Of a DNA stretch of 64,000 nucleotides, positions 1 to 13,400 are shown in pieces. Location of the stretch: assembly GCF_000471905.2 (NCBI RefSeq), contig NW_006500347.1, positions 2,431,936 to 2,495,935 of the forward strand, read 5' to 3'. Source of the stretch: Amborella trichopoda. Its lineage: Eukaryota; Streptophyta; Magnoliopsida; Amborellales; Amborellaceae. Positions within the stretch are counted from its first letter, which is position 1. Each line of letters starts with the position of its first letter. The position numbers and the translations under genes are program-made. The notes beneath the pieces are model-generated. The model did not search any database. It was not told the DNA's origin and saw only the letters and a list, made by a program, of their open reading frames with translations.

Positions 1-925
1 CAAAGTAAAAAGGGCATAAATCAAGCCTTGGAAGATATACTTGTGGAAATTGGTGAAATTGGAGGTGAGATCGGGGAACTTTGAGGAGATATCGGCAAAA
101 TAAATCAACAATTGCGACATTAGAAATATCAATTGTCAAGAAGAGGTTGCTCGCAATCTATAGATCTGGCACCAAATCTCACCCTAGGGATTAATCGAGC
201 TCCACTACCTACTCCTATGGTCGATTCCATACGTAATGAGCAATTTTTGAAGCAAGAACCATGCCTTAAGGAATGTCAACATGATTGCTGTATCGAGGCC
301 AATCTTCCGGAATTTCACAAGGAGCTTGAAAGAGAAATCGAAGCTATGTTTGACATCCCAATCTTTCACTACAAGTTGTAGATTAAGTATTTGATTAATT
401 GGTTCATAGAAGAAGACAAAGTACCTGGGCAAATGGTGCAACTTCATCACCAACCATTGAAATGGCTTTTGAAGGTTGCAATGAACACAATAATCTCGAG
501 GTTGAGCTTCTCCCAACCCCAACACAATGATGTAATTAAGGTTTTTATTTTTATTTTTATTTTGTAGGAGTTTGAAATTTAGGCTCGGGATTATTTGGGT
601 TTCTAGTTTTCTTTTAGGGTATATGTGTCTTTCTATGCTATAGAGAATTGATGGTTGGAATTGAAAGTTAATTTTTAAGGGATGAATGATTAGGATTTAA
701 TATTTGATTTAGGGTTTCGTAGGGGGCAAGGTCTATTGTTTTTTACTTTTCTTTCCCTTTTGTAAATATGCAAGTGTTGAACAAAAAACGTCGAAGAAAA
801 GAATTTGTTTTGGATCTTATAAAAAAAGATCTTTTTGGGATAGACTTCCTTGCAGACCCCGAGAGATGATATAATCTTTCAATCCTTTATTTTTATTAGT
901 GTTTTAGAACCCAGTAATTTTCAAC
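1..925 (+). mobile_element. Degenerate LTR-retroelement remnant (gag-like fragment plus LTR-like tail)
   Basis: Positions 133-381 keep a short open stretch (about 80 codons, no start I trust) rich in Glu, Lys and Cys, followed by a non-coding tail. Near 850 the tail carries a 'ccttgcagacc..gagag' block that also occurs near 40765 and 41800, inside the LTRs of the small LTR family at 39303-43050. I infer a distant relative of that family, truncated at the left edge of the window. No reverse transcriptase or integrase motif is visible. The frame is short and not conserved-looking, so it is unlikely to be a functional gene. Confidence 0.35.
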
Positions 926-1717
926 TGGGGTCGTCGATCTGAATGTCGATTCAATCGGGACCGAAGATGTTCTGGAATCCCACGATGCAAGATAACGAAT
1001 GTCAACTTTTATTTTGGCATGTAACCCCTCCCACGTACAGGATGAGTGGAAGATGTAGACATGAGGGTGCATCCCTAGTGTGAGGATACACCCAAGTGGA
1101 TCATACCCCCTTCATGTTTGACTTAAAGTTACTACATAAAAGGAGGTGGGGGAGGTGTTGCACCTCTTCATGAGGAGGTTACCCTCTCATGAATGACATA
1201 CACCATGCAGCATAAATGTGCCCATTCATGAGGAGATTACTCCTACATGAATGGGATGACCCTTTCTCTCATTATAAAAGGGGGAGAGGTAGAGGTCTCT
1301 ACACATAACAACACATATGACAAATATGTGAGAGGTGTGAGAGCTCATCTTGAGAGAGTGAGAATGTGAGAAAGTGAGAGAGAGAGTACAATCCCTTTCC
1401 ATTTGAGTTTTAAGAAAAGAATTAACCTTAAGAGATAGAGTTGTGCGCGAGAGTTGAGCTTGGACTGCTCCTCATACCACATTTATTGGAGTATTCGTGA
1501 ACTTCTACCTCGCCCAGTATTTACGGTGCCGAACAGATTTCGTCAACTCTAGTAGTAATCGGATGTGCCTAGTGAGTTGATTATTCCTCTCTACATTCAT
1601 TTACTAAATCTGTTTTACGAGCACTTAGGTATGATACTCGATTCCTAGTTGATTATTTTACTTCCGCTTCGGCCATTGGATCGTTATTTCTAGCGTTGAC
1701 ACTTTTTTATTTTGCAG
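926..1717 (+). mobile_element. Unclassified LTR-like segment with a core promoter
   Basis: There is no coding potential. A TATA-like ATTATAAAAG lies at 1271-1280, followed by a GA-rich, transcript-leader-like stretch (1320-1390). Copies of a 'tcatgaggag(a/g)tta' motif occur around 1170 and 1228. The layout (promoter, leader, then CT/GA-rich tract) resembles an LTR, but I could not find its partner LTR in the window, so the class is inferred only. Confidence 0.3.
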
Positions 1718-1816
1718 GAAATGAAAGCTCAAGGTGTGGCAGAAGCTCAGCTAGAACTCCTGAAGGGTGTGAATGGGGCGTTTAGTCAAGGAGTTCTCAG
1801 TGCTTTGATGGGTGTT
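1718..1816 (+). pseudogene. Captured exon fragment of a PDR-type (ABCG) ABC transporter
   Basis: A splice-acceptor-like TTTTGCAG (1710-1717) is followed by 33 codons that begin EMKAQGV, include LLKGVNGAF and end SALMGV. Plant full-size ABCG (pleiotropic drug resistance) transporters have this block directly before the Walker A motif of the second nucleotide-binding domain, and an intron commonly ends at the EMK codons. The match stops abruptly after MGV: the expected SGAGKT Walker A residues are absent and unrelated T-rich sequence follows. The piece therefore looks like a gene fragment, with a bit of intron, carried here by a transposon. It cannot encode a transporter. I see no other ABCG exon in the window. 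Confidence 0.65.
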
Positions 1817-3291
1817 ACTGCTTTGAAGATCGGACTTTTTTTTTCTTTTGCTTTCCCAAAAACTCCATAACCAATATTCCACGGTGTGAATTTATAATTG
1901 AAAACATTATCTCTCCCTTAAATCTGAATGTGAAATCATTCTCAATCCACATTATTCGTTCTCACAATCTCTCATCCATTTGTCGACTCCTATTTTAATG
2001 CTTTCCAATAAATTCTATAGCCAATAATCCACTGCGTAAAATTCTTGCAAGTTCAATAGTGACATAGAGAAAATCTTGAAAATTTATTCCACAACGTAAA
2101 TTTCTAATCGAAAACTTTGCAAGTTAATTAGTGAGAGAGAGAGAAAATCATGAAAATTTAACTACCATCAGTTCATCAAATTCCTCATTTCTCATAGAGC
2201 ATTCAATTGCCCACTATCAATATCTATATATTTTTAATCGTTAAGGGTAGTGATAGAGATTGAAATTCCCCTTAATTTATAGCACGTATTAAATAAGGAC
2301 AGTTGTAAACGTTTGGGTCTTTGGGATATCAAGACAGTGAATATTCAAATTTTAAAAAAACCCAATAATCGCATTACTAACATTTCATATATTTGAATTA
2401 TATATTATCCTGATATGTATATGTTTCATTATTCCCATATATCTCAGAATTAATTTAGATTCAATATTTTTTATTGTTTGGTTGATAAAATAAGAATATA
2501 TATAAAACTAACATTATCCTGAGCATATTAACAAATATTTGTCAGCTATAGCTAAGTTTTCAAGCTATGCTTGTAATAGTGATCACAAGGACTAACAATG
2601 TTAAAAAACTTTGGATGTTCATCTAAACATTGAGAGAGACATAAGAGCATCAATCTAGGGAGAGATACACAAAGACATAACCCAAACATCAACATCCTGC
2701 CATAGTCAATTTGCATAAAAGAGTTATACTTTCATTGTCATTGCTACATTTCACAAAGCTATAATTTACATAAAAAAAAGTTTTACTTTCGTTGTCCCTG
2801 CTGCATTTCACAAAGCTACATCGCAACCCGAAAGCCCATCGACAATATCTTACATCGCAAAAAAGAAAAGAAAAAAAGAAACAAAAGCAAAAAGCAAAAA
2901 CAATAAATTAAAATACTAAAAAAAAGATAAAAATCTAAAAAAAATAATATAAGGNNNNNNNNNNNNNNNNNNNNTATGCTTTTTTTTAAGATTATTTATA
3001 TTTTACTATTAGTTTTATGTTATTACATTGGTACTCATTATTTTTCTAATGAACAAATTGCCTTTTTCCAGATTTTCAAATGCTATTTTAAAACTTTTGG
3101 ATGTTGAACAACCAAAAAATTACATTTTAGCGTCCCCCAACATTTTCAAATTTTGAAAATCGGAAATTTATCTGACAATTGAATTTTTAAATATTCCATT
3201 AACAAATTGTAATAAAGATATTGACTAATTATTTTGCAAGTTGAAAAGATATTGATGCAATTGTAAAATAAATCATAACATTAAAGAAAGA
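1817..3291. other. AT-rich intergenic DNA, no gene seen
   Basis: Both strands are closed by frequent stops. Weak internal repetition is visible around 1850-2160: phrases like 'ccaataatccac..gcgtaaa' and 'gaaaatcttgaaaatttatt' recur. A purine-rich low-complexity tract precedes the gap at 2955. Probably decayed repeats. Confidence 0.5.
2955..2974. other. Assembly gap (20 N)
   Basis: This is a run of N. The flanks are low-complexity A-rich (left) and T-rich (right), so the true gap length is unknown. Confidence 0.99.
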
Positions 3292-3640
3292 TGAAGTTTC
3301 TATAAGGCCTAGGCTCTATGAAAACAAAATAAAGCCTCACCTGGACCTTTGTTTAGAAAGTACTCGACTGGCTCTAAAATCAATTTCTAATACCAACAAT
3401 AAAATTTGAAATTAAAAAAAATGGAAGGATCTATGAAAACTTATTTCTAGGGCAAAATAGACCGCATAAATTATTTGCTGCAAGATACACTATTTTAGAG
3501 CTTTAAATCCTATTTTTTTTTAAAACCATAGTGTTCGAGCCGAGATGATCGATAGAGATGGTTTTTTGAATACTTCAATAGCAATTTCAATGAATTATGA
3601 GGTGAGGCTTTATTTATATTTATAGTGCTGCAGCATTTCC
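3292..3640. mobile_element. MITE, family A
   Basis: The left end 'gtttctataaggcctaggc...aaaataaagcctcacc' is mirrored on the right by 'gaggtgaggctttattt'. The same ends and related interiors (including a 'gagatgatcgat' block) recur at 18848-19200 and, decayed, at 19222-19590. It is short, has inverted ends and has no coding capacity, so it is a non-autonomous DNA transposon. I could not settle a target-site duplication, so the superfamily is open. Confidence 0.55.
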
Positions 3641-4488
3641 CTCGCTTCATAATGTAGAAGTCGATAGGAGATTTGACAGATATATTCGCACCGAAAGGGG
3701 CGGTTCAAAGTTCCTGCGTTCATTTGCTCGAGTAACACAATTTATTCAATTACGTTATACCATTAATCTTTCCTCTATTCTTAAAATCAATCCAATGCCA
3801 TGTTTCTGTAGGATCTATAGTTTCCCCACCATTGGGTTTCTTGATCGATTTAGTTCCTAATGGAATTCTAGGGCTTAGAAACGTTGGATTCAGTTTAGGG
3901 TTTTCCCCTGCTTCAAAGAACGACTATCTGTTTAGCGGAATTTGATTGTCTTGCATACATGGAGGAAAACTTGATCTTTTTTCCTTTGGATATTTGCATG
4001 GAAGGAAAACTGGGTTTTCTTTAAATATCAGAGAATTCAAGCGAAATTCTTATCCATGTTCAAATTACTGCAATAAATGGTTTTCAATCACAAGAAAACA
4101 AGGGATCATTGATGACTATTATTATCAGGTTTACTGATACAATGCAATTGATTGTAGCTCACAGATTTATATAGTATAGGAGTCATAAAGTATTTGCAAA
4201 GCAATTGTTTCTCATTAAAAAGAAAAACTTTCAAAAGCACAAGAATTGTGGAAGTGCACAAGAAGCTAAATTTTGCAATTTAATTGATTGGTTTTGTTCT
4301 TGCTCGATTATTATTATTATTGTTATTATTTTCTTTTTTTCTGTGGTTAGATGATGGATTAAATTTCACGTTCATTTATGATCTGTTAAATTTGGTACAT
4401 GTTTATAATCAAAATTACTAATTCATTTGCTTTATGGTTTATTTATTTATTGTTGTAGGGACAAGTCCATTGCTAAATTTTAGATTTG
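3641..4488 (+). promoter_or_regulatory. MED21: Promoter and 5' leader region of MED21, with a probable leader intron
   Basis: The sequence becomes less AT-rich from about 3650. A good acceptor, TTGTTGTAG (4451-4459), lies 29 bases before the MED21 start codon, implying an upstream non-coding exon and a leader intron ending at 4459. I cannot fix the leader exon; ATTATCAG/GTTTAC near 4128 is one donor candidate. The short open frame at 3946-4137 does not resemble a known protein. Confidence 0.4.
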
Positions 4489-7400
4489 ATGGACATCATC
4501 ACCCAGTTGCAAGAGCAAGTCAATACAATTGCAGAAACTGCTTTCAATACCTTTGGAACTCTTCAAAGAGATGCCCCACCTGTTCGCCTTTCTCCGAATT
4601 ATCCAGAGCCCCCTGCAAAACCAGTGGAGGATGCAGCCAATGTTGCAGAGCAACCCAAGATTATGAGTGCTGCATTGGTTCGAGCAGCCAAGCAGGTCCC
4701 TTCTATCTTTTAAAAAGAACTTGTTAATTTATTTAGCTGGCCTTTTCATGGATGTTGTTTTATCCATGATTCTCTCTGTTTTATTTATTTATTTTGGTTG
4801 CAGATGAAGGCCTTATTTTCAAGTGAGATACCCAATTTGCGCTATTTCATTTGAAAATTAACGGTTTTAGATGTGTCAGACTTGCAAAAGGCTTGATGTA
4901 TGCTTTCTTTAGACACCTGTGAATCGGTGCAAGTGTTCACAATGTGAGAGGAAGAACACTAAAAAATGCTATTAAGAGAATAAAACATGCATATGATATA
5001 TTGAGAAAATCGTAATTAGTCCTTGGTAACACTTCCCCTATACTGCGAGCCATGTTTGACATATGGATATCTTGCTTTCGAGAAATTCTAGGCTTGGTTA
5101 TGGCCAGGGCCGTAATGAAGCCTCTTGGAATTTAGTAATCTAGGGAGGCATAATATAGTTTTATCCCCCCCCCTCCCCTTCTCTCTCTCTGTCTCTCTCT
5201 CTTTTGGCAACTTACTATTTGCTTTATGAAAATGAGCTCCATATCAAGGATTATTTGTTGTGCGTCTATTAGTCTAGCTGCCTTTGATGCCAAAATCATC
5301 TTCCTTGCCCTTTTGATTTACTTTGCTGTCACTTTCTCAAGCTTAACTTTTGAGGATGTCATGCACTGGAATACCATTTATGGCCTTAATGAAAAGCCAA
5401 TCAGCCTTCAGGAACTCCTTTTCCGTTATTATTTGCAAATAACATAAGAGATTAAAGAAGACAGATGTTGTATTTTCATCTGCAAGGAAACTTACTTTTT
5501 AGCCTAGCTATTCATCCTCATGCTCAACTGAAGAATAAATCTTCAACACTCAGTTATTCAGGGTTGCATATAACTCCAAACATCAATCAAATTACTTGAC
5601 ATGCTACATGTTCACTAGAACAAACAATATATTTGAAACTTCACAAAATTTCATCTGTAAATTAAAAGTTGCCATGCATTACCTTTTATTTTACTTCTTT
5701 TGAATGTTAACTTAGAGCCAGTTCTCTGCGTTGCCTGTGTTTGGCATTTTTCTTTATAGGGTTAAATGTTTATTAATATGTGACCGTACAAAATTTGTAC
5801 TTAGGAAGAATTCTGTTCCGATATAGTTTTTTCTCAATGCTTCCTAGGTGTTTTTAAGAGAAAATCATAAATCATCCCAACTCTCTGTCCTAGGTGTTTC
5901 TCATGGGCCGTTATGGTCAATGAGGTTGTGGTTAGTAAGTACAACTTTCTGGTGCAAACTTTCTTAATTCTAGTCTCCCACTATTTAGTTCTTATAAAGC
6001 AAGGTTTAAAACTTTACTTACTTCGATACATGACCTATTTCCTAACAAAATCAAATTGTAGAGTCCTTGATTAGTTTTTATAAGCAGTAACTTTTAGAGG
6101 AGAGAGTCTCGATTTGAATTGTCTATGACCAAATTTTTTCTTTTCTTTTGGGTATTTTGTATTTGTTTACAAGATTTGGATGAGTGTTGAAGGGACTCTG
6201 AAAGGAGGGAAATATGGTTTGTTAGCATTCATTGTTTCAAAAAGAGCTAGGCGGCACCTAGGCGGGCCGGGGGGGGGGGGGGGGGGGTCCAGTTCACTTA
6301 GCACCTAGGTAGGCGCCCAGAACCTGGGCGACCCAGTAGAAAGAAAAAAATTGTGCGATTTTTCTCTCTCTAAAATAGGCTATAATAAGTTTTGGGTTTC
6401 AAATGAACCTAAAACCCACAATTGTTCCCCTTTAGTATTAAAAAAAGGATAAAAAAATGCCCTCAACAAATGACATTTCCACCCCTGGGCGGGGTGTAAG
6501 CGGCCGCCTCGGTAGGCGCCCAGGGATATCCAAATAATTTTACCACATCACCCAGGCCTTCTGGATCGCCTAGGCATTGGGTGGTCCGCTTTTTAAATCA
6601 CTGTTAACATTAGTTAATCGTTTGGAAAATTTATCAAAAAGCCTAAAATATCAACTATTAAACATTTTGCCCATTTTCAACTATGCCAATACATTATTAT
6701 GTGTCTTTTTGATGGACCTTTTGAAATTAAAACAAACGATATGGGTAAAATGTTAAATAGTTAATCTGTGAGTTGTAATTTGATATGTTTCCATATTTTT
6801 TTTAATGTCTAGGAAAGGTGTGAATAGAGTTTAGTACATACAGACTTGGTTATTTTATAGCTAATATGACGTACATCTTTTGTGATTAATGAAATTTAGT
6901 TTTTTTTCTTTTTTTCTTTTTAAGTGTTGATTAATGAAATTTATTTACCAATCAATAAAAGAACCAAAAAAAAAGAAAAAGAAAAATGATTTGTTGAGGA
7001 CAAATTATTCCCCATTCATAAACTGGACTTGTAAACCAAGTTGACCTAGGCAAGTCTTCAATCTCTCTCCTGAGATTTCAAATATCATAGACACTCATGC
7101 AAAGTGACCGAACGGTTCGGCACAATTGACCTACTAACAGATTTCGTTGACCCCTATCAAGCCAATCGCATTTTTGCGTTCTAGTTTTGTTGAAATTGCT
7201 AGTTGTATGAGAGACAGGGATGATGGTGCTAAGGAAAGCCCTTTCACAACCATAAGTAACATAAGTTGCAAAGCAAGGCTATAACACACACATACTCGTC
7301 AAGATCATTTGATAGGATATGATCACTCAGGTCCAGCAGAGACCTAAATAGAAAATGTTGGGATAGCAGATGGGAAATAATCATTGGCGCAAGAGTTCAT

Positions 7401-10394
7401 GTAGTTTACTACCATTTAGGAATAAAGAAACCAGCTCTATGTCAGTTTACTTCCTTAAATTTAGCTGCTTCTGTTGTAAAGAACCAATATAAGTGACTCT
7501 TTCTTGGTACATGCAGCGAGTAGGCAGGATGTCAAACACTTTTTGGCTTCTAGAATTGGTGAGGATGGCATGAGAATTAGAATGCTCCATGCATGACTAT
7601 GCTAGCTTTGAAGACAAGGATAATGAAGGTGATGGTTCTAACTTCTAAAGTGATGCCATCTGACTATTATACAGTGTAGCGAATGAAATAAATTCAAAAA
7701 TTGATTTGGTCATAAATCTATCTATATCTGATCAGTGGCGAAGCTGTCAGTGATGGCTGAGTGGTGTTTATTTTTATTTTTTTTGGGGTGGGTTGGGTTT
7801 GGGGTGGTTAAGAGTAGACATTGAAAATGGATTATTTGTAGCCCAAGCTGGAGTGCATAGAATACTTTTCTTCCTTGAATGTGTCATCAGAACTCAACAT
7901 GTAATGTCTGAAAGGACATCATTTTTTTTATATCGTTATTTCTAAAAGGATTATAACACTTGTTACCCTCGTGTGTGCTACTGTATCCCATGATTGTGCT
8001 GGAGGTAGCATGAGCATCAAATTGATCTCTCTATGGCTTACATTGTAGATCAAATTGTGGTAAAAAATGGTTTCATAGGATATTTAGTACAATTATACAC
8101 GAATCGCATATGCAGAGTGTCTTTAGATGGCTAATGAAGGTTGCTCGTATAGACGACCATTTGAAAGGCTCTGGACTACAAATGGTGGGACATTCTGATG
8201 AATAGAAGAGATAAAGCCATATGGAAAAAAAAGAAGAAGAAGAAAAAGGTAAAGCTGTCTCAATGATCAGATGGTATTTAAGTTCAACAACCCAATTTTT
8301 CTCAGGTGTGTAAGGTCATGATTAGGTTGTTGTATCCCAAGGAGTTTAAAGAAAAGAAGAAAAGGCATGCAAAATATACTTACCACTAACCTCATAGAAA
8401 CAAAAGCATATTTGCCATTATCATTGCCTCAATACTTTAATAACCTCATGAAACTTTTTATCAACATGGACGTAAAAGAAAGAGAGCTTCTCATTAGCTT
8501 TGACAAAAATAAATGAGGAAAAAATGATTTGTTGGTGCTACACGCCACTGTCAAAGGCATCAGCTGTGATAATTTGGGACTGGTCCATTTTTTAAGTACC
8601 ATTACCATAGGATTAGTGATGGTATTACCATAATGAAATTCAAGCATAGGATGGTTCCTCGCCTGATAGTTGGCATGTAAACTTGTGGGCTTACTTTTTA
8701 TGAAATGTGGTAAAAGTTTTTAAGTTAGTTCATGCGGATACCAATAATCAGATGCTGCTCATTCAAGGTAGAATAGCTCATGACTTCACACTCAATCTCT
8801 AATGTCAACGATTTTGGTTGGATTAGGAATCCACCTTTATCAAGAGTGCCATAGCACCGATATTGTCAGATCGTCATCATTTTAGCCTTTTCCCAATTAA
8901 TTGGGATCGGCTACATGAAGCCTGGTTCTCCATTCTGCTCTATTAAAGGCCATATCCACCGATATTGTCAGCTATAATAATGAAATGTCAAGTGCCTGAT
9001 GGATAATAAATTTGTTATGGTTGGTGCTACTAAATGCATCTTGCTCACCCGTACATTATTGCAACTGGGAAGTGTTCTATACCCTCATCAATATGATCCG
9101 AAACGATTAGAAAAAAGAAAGGAATGTGGATCTCATCAATATGACCCTAAACAATTAGAAAAGGAATGTGGCTCTTGCTTTGACGCTATTGTTCCAGGGC
9201 AACCAGAGTTCATCTTAAAATGTCTATACAGAGATATCCTAGATTATGGATCAATGCCGGGTGCCTATTAAAGTGGTGATGGCACTGTAGGGCAGATTAG
9301 CTGATTCCTTGCTTTTTATGTATTTGGTAGGAGAGAAAACGTTTCTCAGGTGCTGAACTAGGGACACCAATAGATTTCGGGGAAGTTACAAGAGTCTGGA
9401 AAAAACCAGTGGAATCCTAGCAACAATGACCATGACCATTTTTGCTATCTATCCATACTTTGTATGCTAACATTCATTATTGGGCAAGGATCAAGGTTAA
9501 GAAAATGGTTGTACACTGTTATAATAGCCATGGGCCATTGCTGTTATATGGCTTTATAGGGAATGAAACTACTTGTTATTTAAAACCAGATAGAGGATTT
9601 GTATATAACTAGGTAGAGGGTGTTATATTCGTGCAATGTTTCAGAACTTGGTGGGTCCAACTCGACCTGGCAGCATGCTGGGTCCATAGGAACCATGGGA
9701 TCCGGCTCAGTCTCACAAGTTCCTGAGGTTTTTGTGTTATTTTTAAATAGACTCGGCCGAGCTTTACCTGCTTACTCGGGCTCAGGCCCTATCTGGTTCC
9801 ATGCCCGAGAGTCTGAGACCTAGTTTATAACACTGTTTCATGTAATGGCCAAAGGCCATACCATTATGACCACCAATCAAACATTTTCATAAACTTTGAC
9901 AATATTAGAGGAGGTATTTGATTTGTTTTGCTTGGCAAAGAGAGTCAAGAGGTTGGGGGAGGTCAGGCCAGGAGAGTAGTGAGAAAGACCTGATAATCTA
10001 CTAGTAATCTAACTAAAAAAACTTCTTAATAAATGAAGAACATTATCTTTTCTGGCAAAGAGGCCTTTAATACCAGCAAGCTGGTCATAGAGGCCGTTAA
10101 ATTCATTGAGATTATCCTTACTATTAAAGTTCTATCAGAACTGCTTAGGGCAGTCACTAACCTATGTTGGAATGGTTTGCCCAAGATTGAGATCTTGAGT
10201 GAGAGTAGATCACTCATCCATTGTTCCTTGTACGGGGGATTGGTATTGGCCTTTGATGATCCTATTGTCAGGCTTCATTCACATTTAATTGACAGATATA
10301 TGAATGTTGGGTTCCTTTTCAGGCAGGCAGGGAGGGAGGGCTGTTAGTCTGTTCGCCTGGCTGTTGCATTTTGTTGTAGCAGTGATAAAAAAAG

Positions 10395-10444
<50 letters not shown>

Positions 10445-13400
10445 TTCCAACCTACAAGAAATTTATTTTCAGTGCCCCTGGTTGCTACCAAAGCACATGG
10501 AAATTGTAGCAATGGATCTGCTGCACAAGGAAAGAATTTCTCATTGTTGACATGTATGCATCTTTATGTTGGGTATATTTTTGCATAGTCCATTGCGTGG
10601 AGTATTTCAGTCCTTTGTATCACATGTACTACAGATATGTTCTTCCTGAATTTCTATGATTCTAACTTGGTATCTGAGCTAGTTTTGAGATAATCTCTCT
10701 GAATCTATGACAAAAACTCAGTCCATCATACAAAAATCAGCTAATACTCTGTGGGGAATCAAGACCCTAGATCTTTGATCAGTGGTACTGTGCTTATCTG
10801 TTACAGTACTATATTACTCCCTGTAGCATAACTTTAGAGGTCACTGTAGCATGACAGTACCAGTAAAACGACTAGATTTTCTGTTGAACAAAGAATTGCT
10901 GCTAGCCTGCATTGTTTTAAAGCTGCAAAGGATGTATGGAAACATCTTGAAAAACTCTGCCATTAAACAAATCACATTAAGTTCTATCAGCTTGAACAGA
11001 AACGGGGGAATGTTACTCAAGGGAACAAGTCCATCAATGACTATTATATGACTTTGTAGTATATTTAAGATGAACTTTATTTGGTGGACAGTGTATTTAC
11101 TGTAGATGGACAAATATCTGAGAATTATCAAAGGAAAATTATATTGGTCCACATGGATCTGGCTCAGGAATGAATATGAACACATTCTTTCTTCATCTTG
11201 CATATATGAGAGCTTCCTACTTTAGATGATGTCCTTCAGGCTTGATTACATAAGATATGAGGTTGTTTCCAGTTGCTCCTAAAACCATTGATTAGCTGGT
11301 TTTGCATCAAGGAGGGGTTCTGGTAAACCGACATATCCTGGATTAAACCTCCAATTGGGTGTGATGTGAGATGAGTCCAATGTCATTATTGTAAAGAGTT
11401 TGGACATATGAAAAAAAATCAATGCCCCAAGAAACCATATCCCAGGTGCCATTTGTTCAAGGGCCTCTGTCTTCATCATTGCACATCTCAACTGGCATGA
11501 TCGACTGCTTCCTTGTAGGTGGATGTCTCAGAGACACGAGAGAGATACCTAAAGCAGGGTGATTGGAAAATGCATTTGTAAAACCATACCGAACAGATGG
11601 TATGGAAAGTCTATTAGACTTGCGAGCGGTAGGATTACAAATAGGTACCTCATGTTGCTGAGTAGTTGCAAGACTTGCAACATGATCTGTTACCAGGAGA
11701 TCATTGGAACCTGAATCACTTGTAGCATTAGAAGTGGGTAAACATAAGGGGTATAGAAGAAGACTAAACTTCGAATGTTTGACTGATTCAGGAAACTGAG
11801 ATAAATAGATGATGGAAGGTTTGGTGATCTTTGAATCATCAAAGTAGGAGAACCCCTCAGTGGGCCATCCGTGGGCCACTGTTATCCGCTATCAGTTACG
11901 AGGAGAGTCATTGGAACCTGCATCCCTTGTATCATTAGAAGTGGGGCTTATTTCATTGAACACAAGGGGTTTGCATTGAACATAAAGAGGTTTAAGAGAA
12001 AGACTAGACTCCGAATGTGTGATTGAGTCTGGAAACTGAGGTAAATAGATGACAGATTCAGGTTTGACGATAGTTGAGTCACCAAAACAGATGACCCTCT
12101 AATGGCCATCTATGGGCCACTGTTATCCACCATAAGTATGAACCAATCCTTTGAGTTCCCATAGAGGGCAACAAATGCTCATCCTCTGGGATTTGGAATT
12201 GTATTTTCCAAAGCTATTCCAAGTTCCTGCAAGGCACTTATTTCAGAGTAAGCATGGGAAATAGGGAGAGATTTTGGAAAGAAATATGGGTGGACGAAAT
12301 AAGCCTGGAAGAGCTGTGGCCAAAACTATTCCAATCAGCGGCCAACACGGTTGCCTAGGTCACTGGAAGCTTTGATGTCTTACGGGTTACAATTATTTGA
12401 CCCAGCCTTTAGCAGAGCTTTTGATGATGAGGAAGAGTTAGAGGTCCTAGAATTACTTCAATCGTTACGATTTCGTTTCCTCTTAGTGTGCACCAATTAG
12501 ATACCATGGTCCCCAACAACAGTGCAACTTTTTGGTGTCCTTCTTTTGCTGGCCTTTAGGGCTGTTAAAGGGCCGGGCCATGCCTAGACGGAGCCCAGCC
12601 CAAATTCTCTTATGGTAGGCCCGGGCTGGAAATTTTTTACCCCAAGTAAGGCGGAGCTCAACTTTATTTGTTACCCGAGCCTGGCCAGATTCCATATAGA
12701 GCCTTACTTTGTCTTTTTTGAATCCATGTTTTGCTTTTTAAAGCTCCTCACATGTTCTATTCCTTGTAGCTTCTTTGATGTGAATTAAATAGCTTATTAC
12801 TATATGTATTCTATCTCTCCTTCAAATTTCCCCTTCCACTCTCTCTCTCTCTCCACCCCTCCCCCCCCCCCCAACCTCAAAAAAAAAAAATTTCTTCACT
12901 CCCCCTAACATTCTCTATAGGACTCTCTCAGACTCTTTTTCTCTCTCTGTCTCTCATCAAATCAAACCATATCCTCGCATCCTATCTAGTTCGACATCTC
13001 TCTCTCTCTCTCTCATATCTGATCAAAGTGGATCCCCAAGACTTTATCTAATTCGAGTCCCTTCTTTCTCATGGTTGGGTTGTCAACCCAATCTTTGGCG
13101 TTGTTGATCCTTTTTTTGGGGCTCTTCTTTCATAGCACGAGTGTTAGGCTTTTTATGGTGAAAATTCAAATGCTAAAAACCAAATATCTGGATTTTAATT
13201 TGAAGGATAACTCTAATAATGGAAAGAAGGCATTTTCTCACTTTAGCTCAAGCAATGACGATTATTCCATTGGGCTGGTCCAGAAAGGTAGTCCATTTTA
13301 TCTTGGTATAACCCAACGGGCCTATGTTCCACAGTTTATGGCAAGGACGCATAATTTGGCCTCATCAAAGTCAATCCAATTAAGTTTTTCATCACCCGAT

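Noticed and set aside
8999-9271. 90-codon open frame with a repeated HQYDPK.LEK..ECGS phrase
   Set aside because: The repeat comes from a small local DNA duplication; there is no family match, no splice context, and it lies within MED21 intron 1.
10285-10588. Open frames on both strands with Arg-Glu or Ser-Leu repeats
   Set aside because: Produced by the (GA)22 microsatellite.
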